Positions 16,379 to 23,800 of a DNA stretch of 64,000 nucleotides are shown here, in pieces (position 1 is the first letter of the stretch; each line of letters opens with the position of its first letter). The notes beneath the pieces are model-generated. The model was not told the origin of the DNA, ran no database searches, and worked only from the letters and a program-made list of their open reading frames with translations. The stretch is from an uncultured Aquimarina sp. (GTDB taxonomy: Bacteria; Bacteroidota; Bacteroidia; Flavobacteriales; Flavobacteriaceae): contig CANLCT010000001.1 of assembly GCA_947489195.1 (NCBI GenBank), positions 124,001-188,000 on the forward strand. Reading direction: 5' to 3'. The position numbers were made by a program, and so were the translations under genes.

Positions 16379-17047
16379 TTAAGGTGTAGGTGGCATTGGC
16401 ATGGGTGGGGTATAATGAGGATATGGAGGCCTATTGTTACGTAATAAAAGAACAGCTCCGATACCGATTAAAACGAAAGCGCCACCTCCAATCATAATCA
16501 TATTTTGAGTTTTCTTTTTAGCAGCGGCTTTTATAGCTTCTTCTTTGCGTTTTTGTTCTTCTTTACGTCTACGTTCCTCTTCTTCTCTTCTGCGTCTAGC
16601 TTCTTCTTGTCTTCTACGAGCTTGCTCTCTCATCTGCTGAATACGTAATTGCAAATCTCTTTTAGCTTTCGCAGATTGTGATCTAGCATAAGCCTGATCT
16701 TCTGCTGCAGCTCTTCTTGCAGCTCTTCGATTTCTTCTACGTTGCTTCCCCTTTTTTATTAAGCCTAAACCAATGCCTACTGCTCCTTTGATTAGTCCTA
16801 AAAACTGATCTTCATCATCGGGGCTTAATTTCATCATTAAATTTTCTAATGCTTTTTCAAAACTTTTATTACCAGATTTTAACTGAGTAATTATGGCATC
16901 ACTATAATCTTTAGAGCTTGGTTTCCCTTTGAAGTAAATGCCATAATCTTCTAATAATTTATGAAGAGCTTCGGGGTAGTGTACTACCAAATAAGCAATA
17001 TGGTCCATTACCTGTTGATATTGCTTTTGTATAATATTATTTGACAT
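16379..17047 (-). CDS. Membrane protein with N-terminal domain duplicated in the next gene, long charged helix
   Basis: 222 residues. The N-terminal domain (about 1-75) contains DHIAYLVVHYPEALHKLLEDYG and ends in DDEDQFLGLI. A long Arg/Glu/Ala single helix (about 95-170, RRQEEARRRREEEERRRKEE) and a C-terminal membrane span (about 182-200) follow, with a Pro-rich end. The upstream gene 17037-17666 has the same N-terminal domain and a C-terminal membrane span, and the genes overlap by 11 bp. The charged helix could act as a ruler or tether between membrane and capsid. Inference only. Confidence 0.55.
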   Translation of the reverse strand: MSNNIIQKQYQQVMDHIAYLVVHYPEALHKLLEDYGIYFKGKPSSKDYSDAIITQLKSGNKSFEKALENLMMKLSPDDEDQFLGLIKGAVGIGLGLIKKGKQRRRNRRAARRAAAEDQAYARSQSAKAKRDLQLRIQQMREQARRRQEEARRRREEEERRRKEEQKRKEEAIKAAAKKKTQNMIMIGGGAFVLIGIGAVLLLRNNRPPYPHYTPPMPMPPTP

Positions 17048-17666
17048 TTCCTATGTTGTTTTTTAACCCGTGACCAACTAAGATTCCAGCAATGAATATC
17101 ATCCCGAATAAGATTAATTCATCTTTAGAAACTCCATTAGATGGTTTAGTTGTTATTCCTTTTTCTTTTGGTGGTTCGTGTGATTTACGTTGGCGTAGCT
17201 CGTTCCAAATAAGCTGAACCTCTTGCGCCAACGTTTTATTCTGAGGCTCTGAATTACTTTTTTTAACCGTTCCTCTGTAATAGCGTTCCAATTGTGTATC
17301 AGAGTAACTATCAAACTGTCCTAAGAAACTGTCTTCATCTCCTGAACCTAAGTAATTTGCATGTCCGCAACTTTCACAATACTGTCCTTTACTGTTATAA
17401 GTTTGTTTATTACATGAAGTACAAGATGATTTGACTTCTGATTCTAGAGATAAAATTGCTCCTTTATCTGGGTGTAATTGAAGTAACTCCGTTACAACTT
17501 CCTTTCCTTTTTTACGAACTAAAGCTTTAATCGCTTTAGTTAAGGCTTTTGGAGTTTTGGGTACTTTGAAGCCATGATTATATAGTAATTTACTTACAGC
17601 TTCAGGGCTATGAAAGACTATATAGTCTATCTTGTTTTGAGCAAGTTGTTTAAATGGTTGTGACAT
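17037..17666 (-). CDS. Membrane protein with zinc ribbon, paralogue of the next gene
   Basis: 209 residues. The N-terminal domain (about 8-72, NKIDYIVFHSPEAVSKLLYNHG) matches that of 16379-17047. It is followed by a zinc-ribbon pattern (CTSCNKQTYNSKGQYCESCG, two CxxC pairs), an acidic GDEDSFLGQF motif also present in the paralogue (DDEDQFLGLI), and a C-terminal membrane helix (about 184-200). The duplicated domain suggests a hetero-complex at the viral membrane. Family not recognised. Confidence 0.55.
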   Translation of the reverse strand: MSQPFKQLAQNKIDYIVFHSPEAVSKLLYNHGFKVPKTPKALTKAIKALVRKKGKEVVTELLQLHPDKGAILSLESEVKSSCTSCNKQTYNSKGQYCESCGHANYLGSGDEDSFLGQFDSYSDTQLERYYRGTVKKSNSEPQNKTLAQEVQLIWNELRQRKSHEPPKEKGITTKPSNGVSKDELILFGMIFIAGILVGHGLKNNIGNVK

Positions 17667-17674
17667 AAGGATTC

Positions 17675-17725
17675 AAAAAAAAACAGCCAAAGCAAGGGTT
17701 GGGGAATTCCTCGACTCTGGCTGTT
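17675..17725 (-). terminator. Strong terminator behind the capsid candidate gene
   Basis: On the minus strand AACAGCCAGAG and CTTTGGCTGTT form an 11-bp stem (17682-17692 with 17715-17725, one mismatch). An inner GGAATTCC palindrome sits in the loop, and a run of nine T follows. It separates the 300-residue capsid candidate from the rest of the operon, so that gene can be transcribed alone and at a higher level. Confidence 0.75.
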
Positions 17726-17761
17726 AGTAACTAATTGAGTTTGATCTTTTACAATATGTGT

Positions 17762-18664
17762 TTAACGTCTACGTCTACGCTTTCGAATTCTTGAAACTCG
17801 ACGAATTGGACGTCTTACATATCTTCTTCTTGAAATTCTTCTACGTCTACGACGTTTTGGGCGTAACCCTAAAGCACTTGGTCTTCTACGACGGACTAAA
17901 TCTAATTGAGGTAATCCTGTAGTTCTAGGTGCACGAGAAAGTTCTGCTACATTATGTCCTTTAAGTAAGTTGCCTAAATTTGCACGAGCTTTAATCGTAA
18001 ATGTAAATACTGCCGTCACACCATCTTCAACCATAACGCGCATAGCGTCTTGACCTGTTACGTCCATCTCAAAGTTGTCGTCATCAATAAGTGATTGAGT
18101 GAAGTTTTGAGGAGAAGTTGCATTTCTTGGTTGATACACACGGGTTGTTTTCGATCCCGCAGCAGTTCTCCTTTCAATTCGTAGTACATTATCAAATTGT
18201 AATGGACTACTTACCGAATACTTCATCCCAGCGATCTTGAAGGGATTGGATTTACTCTCTTCTCGAACTTCCTTATGAGAAGACTCTTCAATTTCAACAG
18301 TTACTCCTTGTGGTTGTGGTAGCTCCGCATTTCCTCCAAAAATAACTGCTTCAGCAGCAGCTCCAGACTTATTGGTAACTACTACTGTGAGTGTACGATC
18401 ATTTGGGTCGATTTTCCCTATAGTTGCTCTAGTATAATCATCATAACCGTCATCATCGTAGGCTCCCTCATCCTCATATTCGTCGTAATCGTCGTAATCG
18501 TCGTAATCATCTTCATCATCTTCATCATCATAATCGTCGTAACCATCGTCATCGTCTTCTTCGTCGTAGCCATCTTCCAAACCTTCAAAGCCTGTGTCAA
18601 AATCATCATATTGATCTTCGGCAGCTTCTTCATAACGAGCTAATTCATCGTTGTAATCTGTCAT
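17762..18664 (-). CDS. Candidate major capsid protein: acidic head, beta core, poly-Arg tail
   Basis: 300 residues with three clearly different parts. Residues 3-77 are almost only Asp, Glu, Tyr and Gly. About 90-235 form a beta-strand-rich core (TLTVVVTNKSGAAAEAVIFGGN; NVLRIERRTAAGSKTTRVY; TAVFTFTIKA). Residues 258-300 are an Arg tail (RPKRRRRRRISRRRYVRRP). The core resembles the two flanking beta segments of the 672-residue propeller protein. The gene has its own downstream terminator and is adjacent to the packaging-ATPase operon. A jelly-roll capsid protein with an internal DNA-binding tail fits best. A DNA-condensing core protein is the main alternative. The family is not recognised. Confidence 0.5.
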   Translation of the reverse strand: MTDYNDELARYEEAAEDQYDDFDTGFEGLEDGYDEEDDDDGYDDYDDEDDEDDYDDYDDYDEYEDEGAYDDDGYDDYTRATIGKIDPNDRTLTVVVTNKSGAAAEAVIFGGNAELPQPQGVTVEIEESSHKEVREESKSNPFKIAGMKYSVSSPLQFDNVLRIERRTAAGSKTTRVYQPRNATSPQNFTQSLIDDDNFEMDVTGQDAMRVMVEDGVTAVFTFTIKARANLGNLLKGHNVAELSRAPRTTGLPQLDLVRRRRPSALGLRPKRRRRRRISRRRYVRRPIRRVSRIRKRRRRR

Positions 18665-18730
18665 AATTTGTTGTTTTTTCCTTAATTAATTAAGGGTGAT
18701 ACGTTAATTTTCTTTAAGGGAGATGTCCCT

Positions 18731-18901
18731 TTATTTTTTTGCTGTGTTTGTTATTGCTTTTTTCTTTTCTTCAGCTTGCTTCTTAGATTTCATTTTTTGA
18801 ATCATCGGTGCGATTAAAAAAGTACCTAATGCTAAGCCAGCTAAACCTGCGCCTGCGCAGTATAAAATTGGTGTCCAAGCAATGTCGTTTTCTTGTGCCA
18901 T
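18731..18901 (-). CDS. Small one-span membrane protein, 56 residues
   Basis: ATG at 18899-18901, TAA at 18731-18733. A hydrophobic helix (PILYCAGAGLAGLALGTFLI) is followed by a Lys-rich tail (KSKKQAEEKKKA). It is the first gene after the ATPase terminator and 66 bp upstream of the capsid candidate. A short hairpin (AAGGGA-CATC-TCCCTT, 18716-18731) overlaps its stop and could reduce read-through. The size and layout are those of minor membrane proteins in lipid-containing phages. Confidence 0.5.
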   Translation of the reverse strand: MAQENDIAWTPILYCAGAGLAGLALGTFLIAPMIQKMKSKKQAEEKKKAITNTAKK

Positions 18902-19052
18902 GAGTTTTTTATTAAGGCTAATTGATTATAATCTCGACCACGAAGTTGATATCTTAATGTCTCTTTTCCGCTGACTTAATTGGAACTCTGGAACCTAATT
19001 GAGATTTGATATAGATTACTGAAGTATTAATTAATGTCTTATGAAGTGGCAT

Positions 19053-19083
19053 AAAAAAAGCCCATTTGATTAATTCAATGGGC
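19053..19083 (-). terminator. Terminator overlapping the stop codon of the packaging ATPase gene
   Basis: On the minus strand GCCCATT pairs with AATGGGC around a 10-nt loop that contains the ATPase stop codon, followed by a run of seven T. It divides the block into an upstream operon (20842-21294, 19992-20837, 19070-20002) and a downstream structural operon starting at 18901. Confidence 0.75.
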
Positions 19084-20002
19084 TGTCATTTAAGCTGCTA
19101 TGATATTTGAGCCTGTCGGAAATAAGCTTTATTATAGCTTCATTTTTTGTCTTATAAACATGGTTACCGTCAAAGTCAGTTTCGTTTAGTAACATTTTTA
19201 CTTTTCTACTTTCTTCTTGATCTATAAATTTTTTACAGGCTCTAATAAAAGCAGCTCTACTGCATCCCATAATCCTCTGTTCTCTCATGTTTACATAAAC
19301 AAAAAAACTCTTTTGGGCTTTATATTCCTTATCAGAAATCTGTCCTTTCGCAAATGCATTAGAACACAATTCATATTGCTCATCAACTATAAGTTGGGCA
19401 ATACGAACCATATCATATTTTGGAATACGCTCTTTATACCTGTTTACATCATCTACTTGATGGTGTAAACGAAGCCATGTACAATTTTGCCACTCGGAAG
19501 TAGTAACTTTAGCTATCGATTGATGAGTAAGTAAGATATCAATTCCTTTATGACGTACTGTACATAATGCCCCTATCATTGATTGCCCTTTAGCACCAAC
19601 CATATAATGATCAATATCATCTAAGACTACTAAACCATTTTTATATTGCTTCATTATCTTAGTGATTACTTCTTTTTTTCCATCATTATCCATTGGTGTC
19701 CCATCCGAATTGAAAGGTCTAATTCGTCTAGCAGCTACTTTGGTTAATGCTTTTAAATGATTAGGACTAACTGTTCTAAATTTTGGGTAATCATCATCAT
19801 TTGTGTCAAATGCAAGTACTTTTCTTCCTTTTTTTCCAACGGCTAAATGATCCATCATGTAGCGTTCAATTTCTAGCTTATTTCGATATGTTTTCCCTAC
19901 ACCTGTTTCGCCACATACCAACATTATCATAGGCTGGCGCTCAAGGTCTTCTTTTAAATAAATAATTGGTTTTCTTCCTCTTGTTGATTTTTCAGACTTC
20001 AT
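19070..20002 (-). CDS. FtsK/HerA-superfamily genome-packaging ATPase (A32-type)
   Basis: 310 residues. Walker A is VCGETGVGKTY (30-39). Walker B is GLVVLDDIDHYM (123-134) with a double Asp, as in HerA/A32-type ATPases. It is followed by an Arg in TVRHKGIDILLTHQS (150) and the conserved His-Gln of that strand (160-161). Length and layout match the packaging ATPases of tailless membrane-containing viruses (PRD1 P9, A32). Filamentous-phage Zot proteins are relatives and an alternative. No large terminase is present. It overlaps the upstream acidic protein by 11 bp and ends in its own terminator. Confidence 0.7.
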   Translation of the reverse strand: MKSEKSTRGRKPIIYLKEDLERQPMIMLVCGETGVGKTYRNKLEIERYMMDHLAVGKKGRKVLAFDTNDDDYPKFRTVSPNHLKALTKVAARRIRPFNSDGTPMDNDGKKEVITKIMKQYKNGLVVLDDIDHYMVGAKGQSMIGALCTVRHKGIDILLTHQSIAKVTTSEWQNCTWLRLHHQVDDVNRYKERIPKYDMVRIAQLIVDEQYELCSNAFAKGQISDKEYKAQKSFFVYVNMREQRIMGCSRAAFIRACKKFIDQEESRKVKMLLNETDFDGNHVYKTKNEAIIKLISDRLKYHSSLNDSPLN

Positions 20003-20837
20003 CTACAGATTCATTTTCGTTAGCGTCTATTTTTTCTTCTTGATTCTCGGTGATCTCAGCTTCGTCTTGTGAATCATTTTTTACTTCTGACTTTTCAGAT
20101 TCTCCTGACCTTTCATCTTTTACTATTTGTAAAATGCGATTTTCGAGTAAAGAATTTTCAGCACGTATTTCCATTATCACTTGCGCTTTCTTCATTAAAA
20201 TGGATACTATTGCACCTATTAATTGCTGTTCAGGAGTAAGTTTTTTGGTTTTTTTTCGAAGTACTTGCGCTAAAAGAGGACGAAGTAAAGCTTGGTCTTC
20301 TGCATCTAATTTGATACGCTCTACATTAGAACTATTTTGATCATCAATTACTTGAATGATTTCATCAAACTCAAAGAATGCTTCGTGCTTGTTGATTTTT
20401 ACAAAATATCCTCCACCAACTTCAATGAGGTTATTAGCCATTCCAAGTAAAGCGTCCGCAGCTTGAGTTGCTTGAGGCATTGAAATAAAAGCTTCTTCTT
20501 TATCATTACTGATAACTACATCTTCTATTATTTCATCTCCAATTTCTTGTTCTGGTGCATCTAGTGGTTCTTGGGCTTTTTCATGAGCAATTGCTCCTTC
20601 TGTTGCTTCCCTAAAATCTTTTGGTTCTTGATTTTTTTCTTCAGATAAATTAGAATCTACAGGTTTCCATACATTCCAATTAGGATTTGTAACATCTGAT
20701 TTTTCTCCTCCAGTGTCTTTTTCAATTACAGGTTGATTTAAAGGACTACTTTCTTCTCCTTGAATAGCTTCAAAAGGAATTTCATCTGGGTTGGTTAATA
20801 CTTCTTGGACTTCTTGAGCTATATTTGAATTTGACAT
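19992..20837 (-). CDS. Acidic protein of unknown function, 281 residues
   Basis: Disordered, Glu/Asp/Asn-rich ends enclose a folded middle part (about 130-235: FISMPQATQAADALLGMANNL, HEAFFEFDEIIQVID, then a helical region with KKTKKLTPEQQLIGAIVSIL). No signal peptide or membrane span. The gene lies between the DnaA-like gene and the packaging ATPase and overlaps the latter, so it may assist packaging or serve as an assembly factor. Not recognised. Confidence 0.5.
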   Translation of the reverse strand: MSNSNIAQEVQEVLTNPDEIPFEAIQGEESSPLNQPVIEKDTGGEKSDVTNPNWNVWKPVDSNLSEEKNQEPKDFREATEGAIAHEKAQEPLDAPEQEIGDEIIEDVVISNDKEEAFISMPQATQAADALLGMANNLIEVGGGYFVKINKHEAFFEFDEIIQVIDDQNSSNVERIKLDAEDQALLRPLLAQVLRKKTKKLTPEQQLIGAIVSILMKKAQVIMEIRAENSLLENRILQIVKDERSGESEKSEVKNDSQDEAEITENQEEKIDANENESVDEV

Positions 20838-20841
20838 AGAA

Positions 20842-21294
20842 TTAGTTTAGTTTGGCAATAAAATTTATAGTGTGGTCTTCCAGTAATTTGAATTTGGACA
20901 TGTAGTCCTTATAAAACTGAGGGATGGTTAATATCTCTTCACATTTATGGTAGTTGTAAAGAATGGCGCGTTTAGACTGTTGGAACTGTTCACCTATTAT
21001 AGCATAACTACTATCTGTATATTTTTTGAGTAAATAATAACATGACATTCGAGCTTCTCGATACTCTTGTACTGTGCTTGTGTAAAAAGAATCTTCTTGT
21101 AATTGAAAAACTTCGATGCTCTTAGTTATCAAAAACACTAATAGTAATTTAGATTTCTCATCTCCTTTAGTGTTAAGCTTAGTGTTATGTGTTAAGCTCT
21201 GAATAATTTCTAAGGTTTTGGGTAACCCAAACTTTCCTAATAGCTGATCGATTCCCGATTGTAGATCGTGGTAATCAGGATTAATTTTGTCCAT
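20842..21294 (-). CDS. DnaA domain IV-like DNA-binding protein
   Basis: 150 residues. The C-terminal half (REARMSCYYLLKKYTDSSYAI, then IGEQFQQSKRAILYNYHKC) resembles DnaA domain IV, the helix-turn-helix that binds DnaA boxes. The AAA+ domain of DnaA is missing. As first gene of the packaging operon it is a plausible activator of the virion genes or a recognition factor for the genome. The starting ATG lies 4 bp from 370 bp of non-coding DNA that should hold the promoter. Confidence 0.5.
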   Translation of the reverse strand: MDKINPDYHDLQSGIDQLLGKFGLPKTLEIIQSLTHNTKLNTKGDEKSKLLLVFLITKSIEVFQLQEDSFYTSTVQEYREARMSCYYLLKKYTDSSYAIIGEQFQQSKRAILYNYHKCEEILTIPQFYKDYMSKFKLLEDHTINFIAKLN

Positions 21295-21664
21295 AGTAAA
21301 AGCAATTCTTTATTGAATAGCCAAGCTATGAAATGTTGTTTTTTACTTGATTTATGCTGATTTTATAGACTTTTTATGCCTTTTTTACATAAAAAAGCAT
21401 GATTGTTATGAATTGGCATTAGAGAATTTGCCTGTATAATTTGAAGAGATTTAAAATAGAAAACAGAATTGATTTCTGAGATAAGAGAAGCATTAAGATA
21501 TAACAATATCTACCTTAAACCTTCAATAAACAATAACGCATAAAAGATTAAGCATCATTAATATTAACGAAACGCCAAGTATGTGACCCTGCGCTTGGTT
21601 TCTTGAGATGGGCATTCTCCTCAATTATGGGGAGAGTCGTCTACTAGATTAACTGTAGTCTTTT
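21295..21664. other. Non-coding region upstream of the virion operons
   Basis: No ORF. The left part (21295-21530) is plain AT-rich DNA that should contain the minus-strand promoter of the packaging operon. No TTTG/TAnnTTTG pair was found on the minus strand, so promoter use may need an element-encoded activator. The right part holds the hairpins listed separately at 21569-21672. Confidence 0.4.
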
Positions 21665-21672
21665 TTATTTCA
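21569..21672 (+). ncRNA. Candidate structured RNA with terminal T-run
   Basis: Hairpin 1 is GAAACGCCAAG with CTTGGTTTC (21569-21602). Hairpin 2 is TCTCC with GGAGA, extended by two pairs (21616-21635). A weak third stem is followed by six T (21661-21666). The segment TTGAGA..TGGGCATTCT..CGTCT also occurs, in the same order, in the structured region 36105-36216. A small RNA on the plus strand, antisense-facing the HEPN-like gene end, is possible. Confidence 0.35.
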
Positions 21673-23095
21673 GTAATGTTTTTAAGCTTTTAACTGAAGT
21701 TTCTATAGTCTTATCATTCATTAGATAAGATAGTTGCCCTTTAAAATCGTCAGTTATATATTTTAATAAGTCATTAATAGGTGGCGAAGTGATACTGAGT
21801 TTCACAATTTCTACTAATTCTTTGAATTTACTCTGTGCTAGTGGGAATTGTAGTCTACTACTAATTCTTGAATCTGTAAATGATAGTCCTGCAATATTAG
21901 CTTGATGTGAATCAAGGCTTGAAAGAATTTCGGTATAAACTTCATTTGCAGAAGTAGCTACACCATTTCCATTTGTAAGAAACGTTTCGACAATCGCAAT
22001 AATGAATTTCTTTTCTACAGATTTGGGGATTTTCAATGGTTGTCCAATAATTCTTAAAAGCTGTCTTGCAAAAGCGGGTTCATTATAAAAGTTATTAAAA
22101 CTTCTATGAGCCGATAAAAGATTGTCAATGGTATTGTCAATTTCAATTGCTCTTAAATCATCTGGAATGTAACTTTCTGCATTAACAATTTGCAAAAATT
22201 GTCTAGATAGTTTCTTTTCATCTTGACTATTATTAGCAGTATAATGAGCATATTTTAATCCAAAGGATTGTTTAATATTTTCCTCAACACGTCCCCAAAT
22301 TTCTGGTAATAAAATATTTATGTTTTGGTGAGTTTGACTATTAGTTTCTAATCTTACATAAATACCAAAGAATCCCGATGCTAGATTATTAATTTGTTCT
22401 TGAGTTAAATCAGTAGTAAAAACAGATATTTCTTGTGCATCACTTGCACTTATCGCAGTATTTTTTACTCCTTGAAGAAGTTGCTTTATTCTTATTGTTA
22501 CAATTGAAATAGGTAGAGTAATTACTTCTTTTATACAGGTTTCAAGCCAAGAAACTAATTGCAAACCTGTTATTTCACTATTATTTGGATGTGCAGCACT
22601 TGCCCAATTCCGCATATAGTTTATATATTCTAGATGTTTAAAACCAAGGTCTGAAATTAATCCTATCTCTTTAGCACCTTTGATTAAATCATAGTCATCT
22701 ACTTTATTTAAATCATTTTCATCTTTTAGTCGTCTTCTTCTATCTCCTGTTACTGCATTATCATAAAAAAATTCAATGTCATATTGAGAAACACGTTTCC
22801 TTATTTGCAAAATTGTTTCATCCCAAAGGTAATTTAGGGATGCATCAAATAGTCCAGAAGCAGTACTAGCTATGAATTTTGATAAATAAAGTGATTGTTC
22901 CTTTTCCTCTACTGTAATTTGGCCTAGAACCGTATCTAAATTTTTGAAAACACTTACTCTCTGAGGAATCTTAACAAATACACCTTCTGTCGGTAATGAG
23001 TATAAATTCAGAACCTGCTTCAAACCAGTTTCAAATTCATTTAATTGGATTAAGCCATCTTGTGTTTGTTGATTTTGAGGTAAATTTTCGTTCAT
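21665..23095 (-). CDS. Putative HEPN-like defence protein, 476 residues
   Basis: The N-terminal half is helical and contains YINYMRNWASAAHP, an R-x6-H motif of the HEPN (RNase/abortive-infection) type with the usual following Pro. The rest is helical with a conserved-looking tail. No membrane segment. Position at the end of a run of defence genes supports an abortive-infection role: RNA cleavage after phage sensing would be the expected activity. The exact family was not recognised. It does not show clean attC-like borders, in contrast to the next cassettes. Confidence 0.4.
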   Translation of the reverse strand: MNENLPQNQQTQDGLIQLNEFETGLKQVLNLYSLPTEGVFVKIPQRVSVFKNLDTVLGQITVEEKEQSLYLSKFIASTASGLFDASLNYLWDETILQIRKRVSQYDIEFFYDNAVTGDRRRRLKDENDLNKVDDYDLIKGAKEIGLISDLGFKHLEYINYMRNWASAAHPNNSEITGLQLVSWLETCIKEVITLPISIVTIRIKQLLQGVKNTAISASDAQEISVFTTDLTQEQINNLASGFFGIYVRLETNSQTHQNINILLPEIWGRVEENIKQSFGLKYAHYTANNSQDEKKLSRQFLQIVNAESYIPDDLRAIEIDNTIDNLLSAHRSFNNFYNEPAFARQLLRIIGQPLKIPKSVEKKFIIAIVETFLTNGNGVATSANEVYTEILSSLDSHQANIAGLSFTDSRISSRLQFPLAQSKFKELVEIVKLSITSPPINDLLKYITDDFKGQLSYLMNDKTIETSVKSLKTLLK

Positions 23096-23171
23096 ATTCT
23101 CGATTTTTTTAGATTACGGCTATCGTTAAATGTAGTGTTGTAGCCAGTTAATTTACTAATCCAATTAATTT

Positions 23172-23207
23172 CGGTTTAGGGGTGAAATTCCCCTTTACCT
23201 ACTCGAC
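23172..23207 (+). mobile_element. Group II intron remnant: domain VI and 3' end
   Basis: The plus-strand segment GGTTTAGGGGTGAAATTCC..CCTACTCGAC is nearly identical to domain VI of the better-preserved remnant at 32743-32817, including the branch-point region CCTACTC and a 3' end in -AY. Domain V and all upstream parts are missing. The flanking TAAGCATA (23208-23215) is the truncated outer box of the attC-like site of the neighbouring cassette. Confidence 0.6.
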
Positions 23208-23800
23208 TAAGCATATTTTTTAAATTTTAAAACTGCTGATTCCATTCGTCCATTTTAACACCATTTTCATAACTTTCAAAAAGGCAATTTCTATTGGGAA
23301 TATCCAGTTCCAGATATATTCCTAATTCATAACCGCATACGTGCTCGGGAAAGGTCTTTCCGTCATTTGACCAAATATTATTATAACTATCTTTTGTTAG
23401 AGCTCTTAGTCTATTTTTATCACTTACTTTTTCGTGTTCAGGTCTATTTGATTTTTTCATTTCTATAGCCAACAAATTGTCTTTTCCAATTTGATTTCCA
23501 CGACTATGAACTATGATGTCACAATTAATTGTCACAACATTTATTTCATCGTCAAGTATAGTTTTTATTTTGCCGTTTTGTTTTCGGTTATATTCAGGAT
23601 CAGAATAGTATTCAGTTAAGTCATATTTTTCAAGTAAAATTTCCAAATAAGTAGATAACCGTCCGCATAAATTTCTCTCATTAACTCCAGCCAAAATATT
23701 ATCAATTTCTTTCAGAAAGAGTTTTTCTTTTCCTTCATTGAATAAATGTAAAAGTTTCGTTTGAAGTTCCGTCATTGAGTTAATCGTAAATTATGCTTAA
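23208..23800 (-). mobile_element. Cassette D: attC-framed unit with truncated end
   Basis: Read on the minus strand, the cassette begins at the crossover point of GTTAAGC (23795-23801) with TTAAGCATAATT, and its gene starts 20 bp further. Its end retains ATATGCTTA (23208-23216), which is complementary to the cassette start, as expected for an integron cassette, but the remainder of the site is replaced by intron sequence. It contains the nuclease-like gene 23227-23775. Confidence 0.5.
23227..23775 (-). CDS. PD-(D/E)XK nuclease-like protein
   Basis: 182 residues. The middle contains NCDIIVHSRG (putative active-site Asp at the end of a strand) followed after a short loop by LLAIEMKKS, an E-x-K on the next strand. 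This is the core of PD-(D/E)XK nucleases. The N-terminal part is helical (about 1-55). No methylase partner is adjacent in this cassette, so it may be a stand-alone nuclease or a restriction-like defence protein. The family is not recognised beyond the motif. Confidence 0.5.
   Translation of the reverse strand: MTELQTKLLHLFNEGKEKLFLKEIDNILAGVNERNLCGRLSTYLEILLEKYDLTEYYSDPEYNRKQNGKIKTILDDEINVVTINCDIIVHSRGNQIGKDNLLAIEMKKSNRPEHEKVSDKNRLRALTKDSYNNIWSNDGKTFPEHVCGYELGIYLELDIPNRNCLFESYENGVKMDEWNQQF

Noticed and set aside
18418-18633. Minus-strand Met/Thr-rich frame inside the capsid candidate gene
   Set aside because: It arises from the repetitive GAT/GAC codons of the acidic segment read in another frame.
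6337-21294. Tailed prophage
   Set aside because: Lytic enzymes and an integrase are present, but no terminase, portal, tail, tape-measure or baseplate protein could be recognised, and the packaging ATPase has FtsK/HerA-type rather than terminase-type motifs.
21641-21658. Left attachment site: minus-strand TTAATCTAGTAG resembles the sequence behind the tRNA
   Set aside because: Only about 11 bases match the segment beside the tRNA 3' end, the sequence then diverges completely, and the place lies in the middle of the element.
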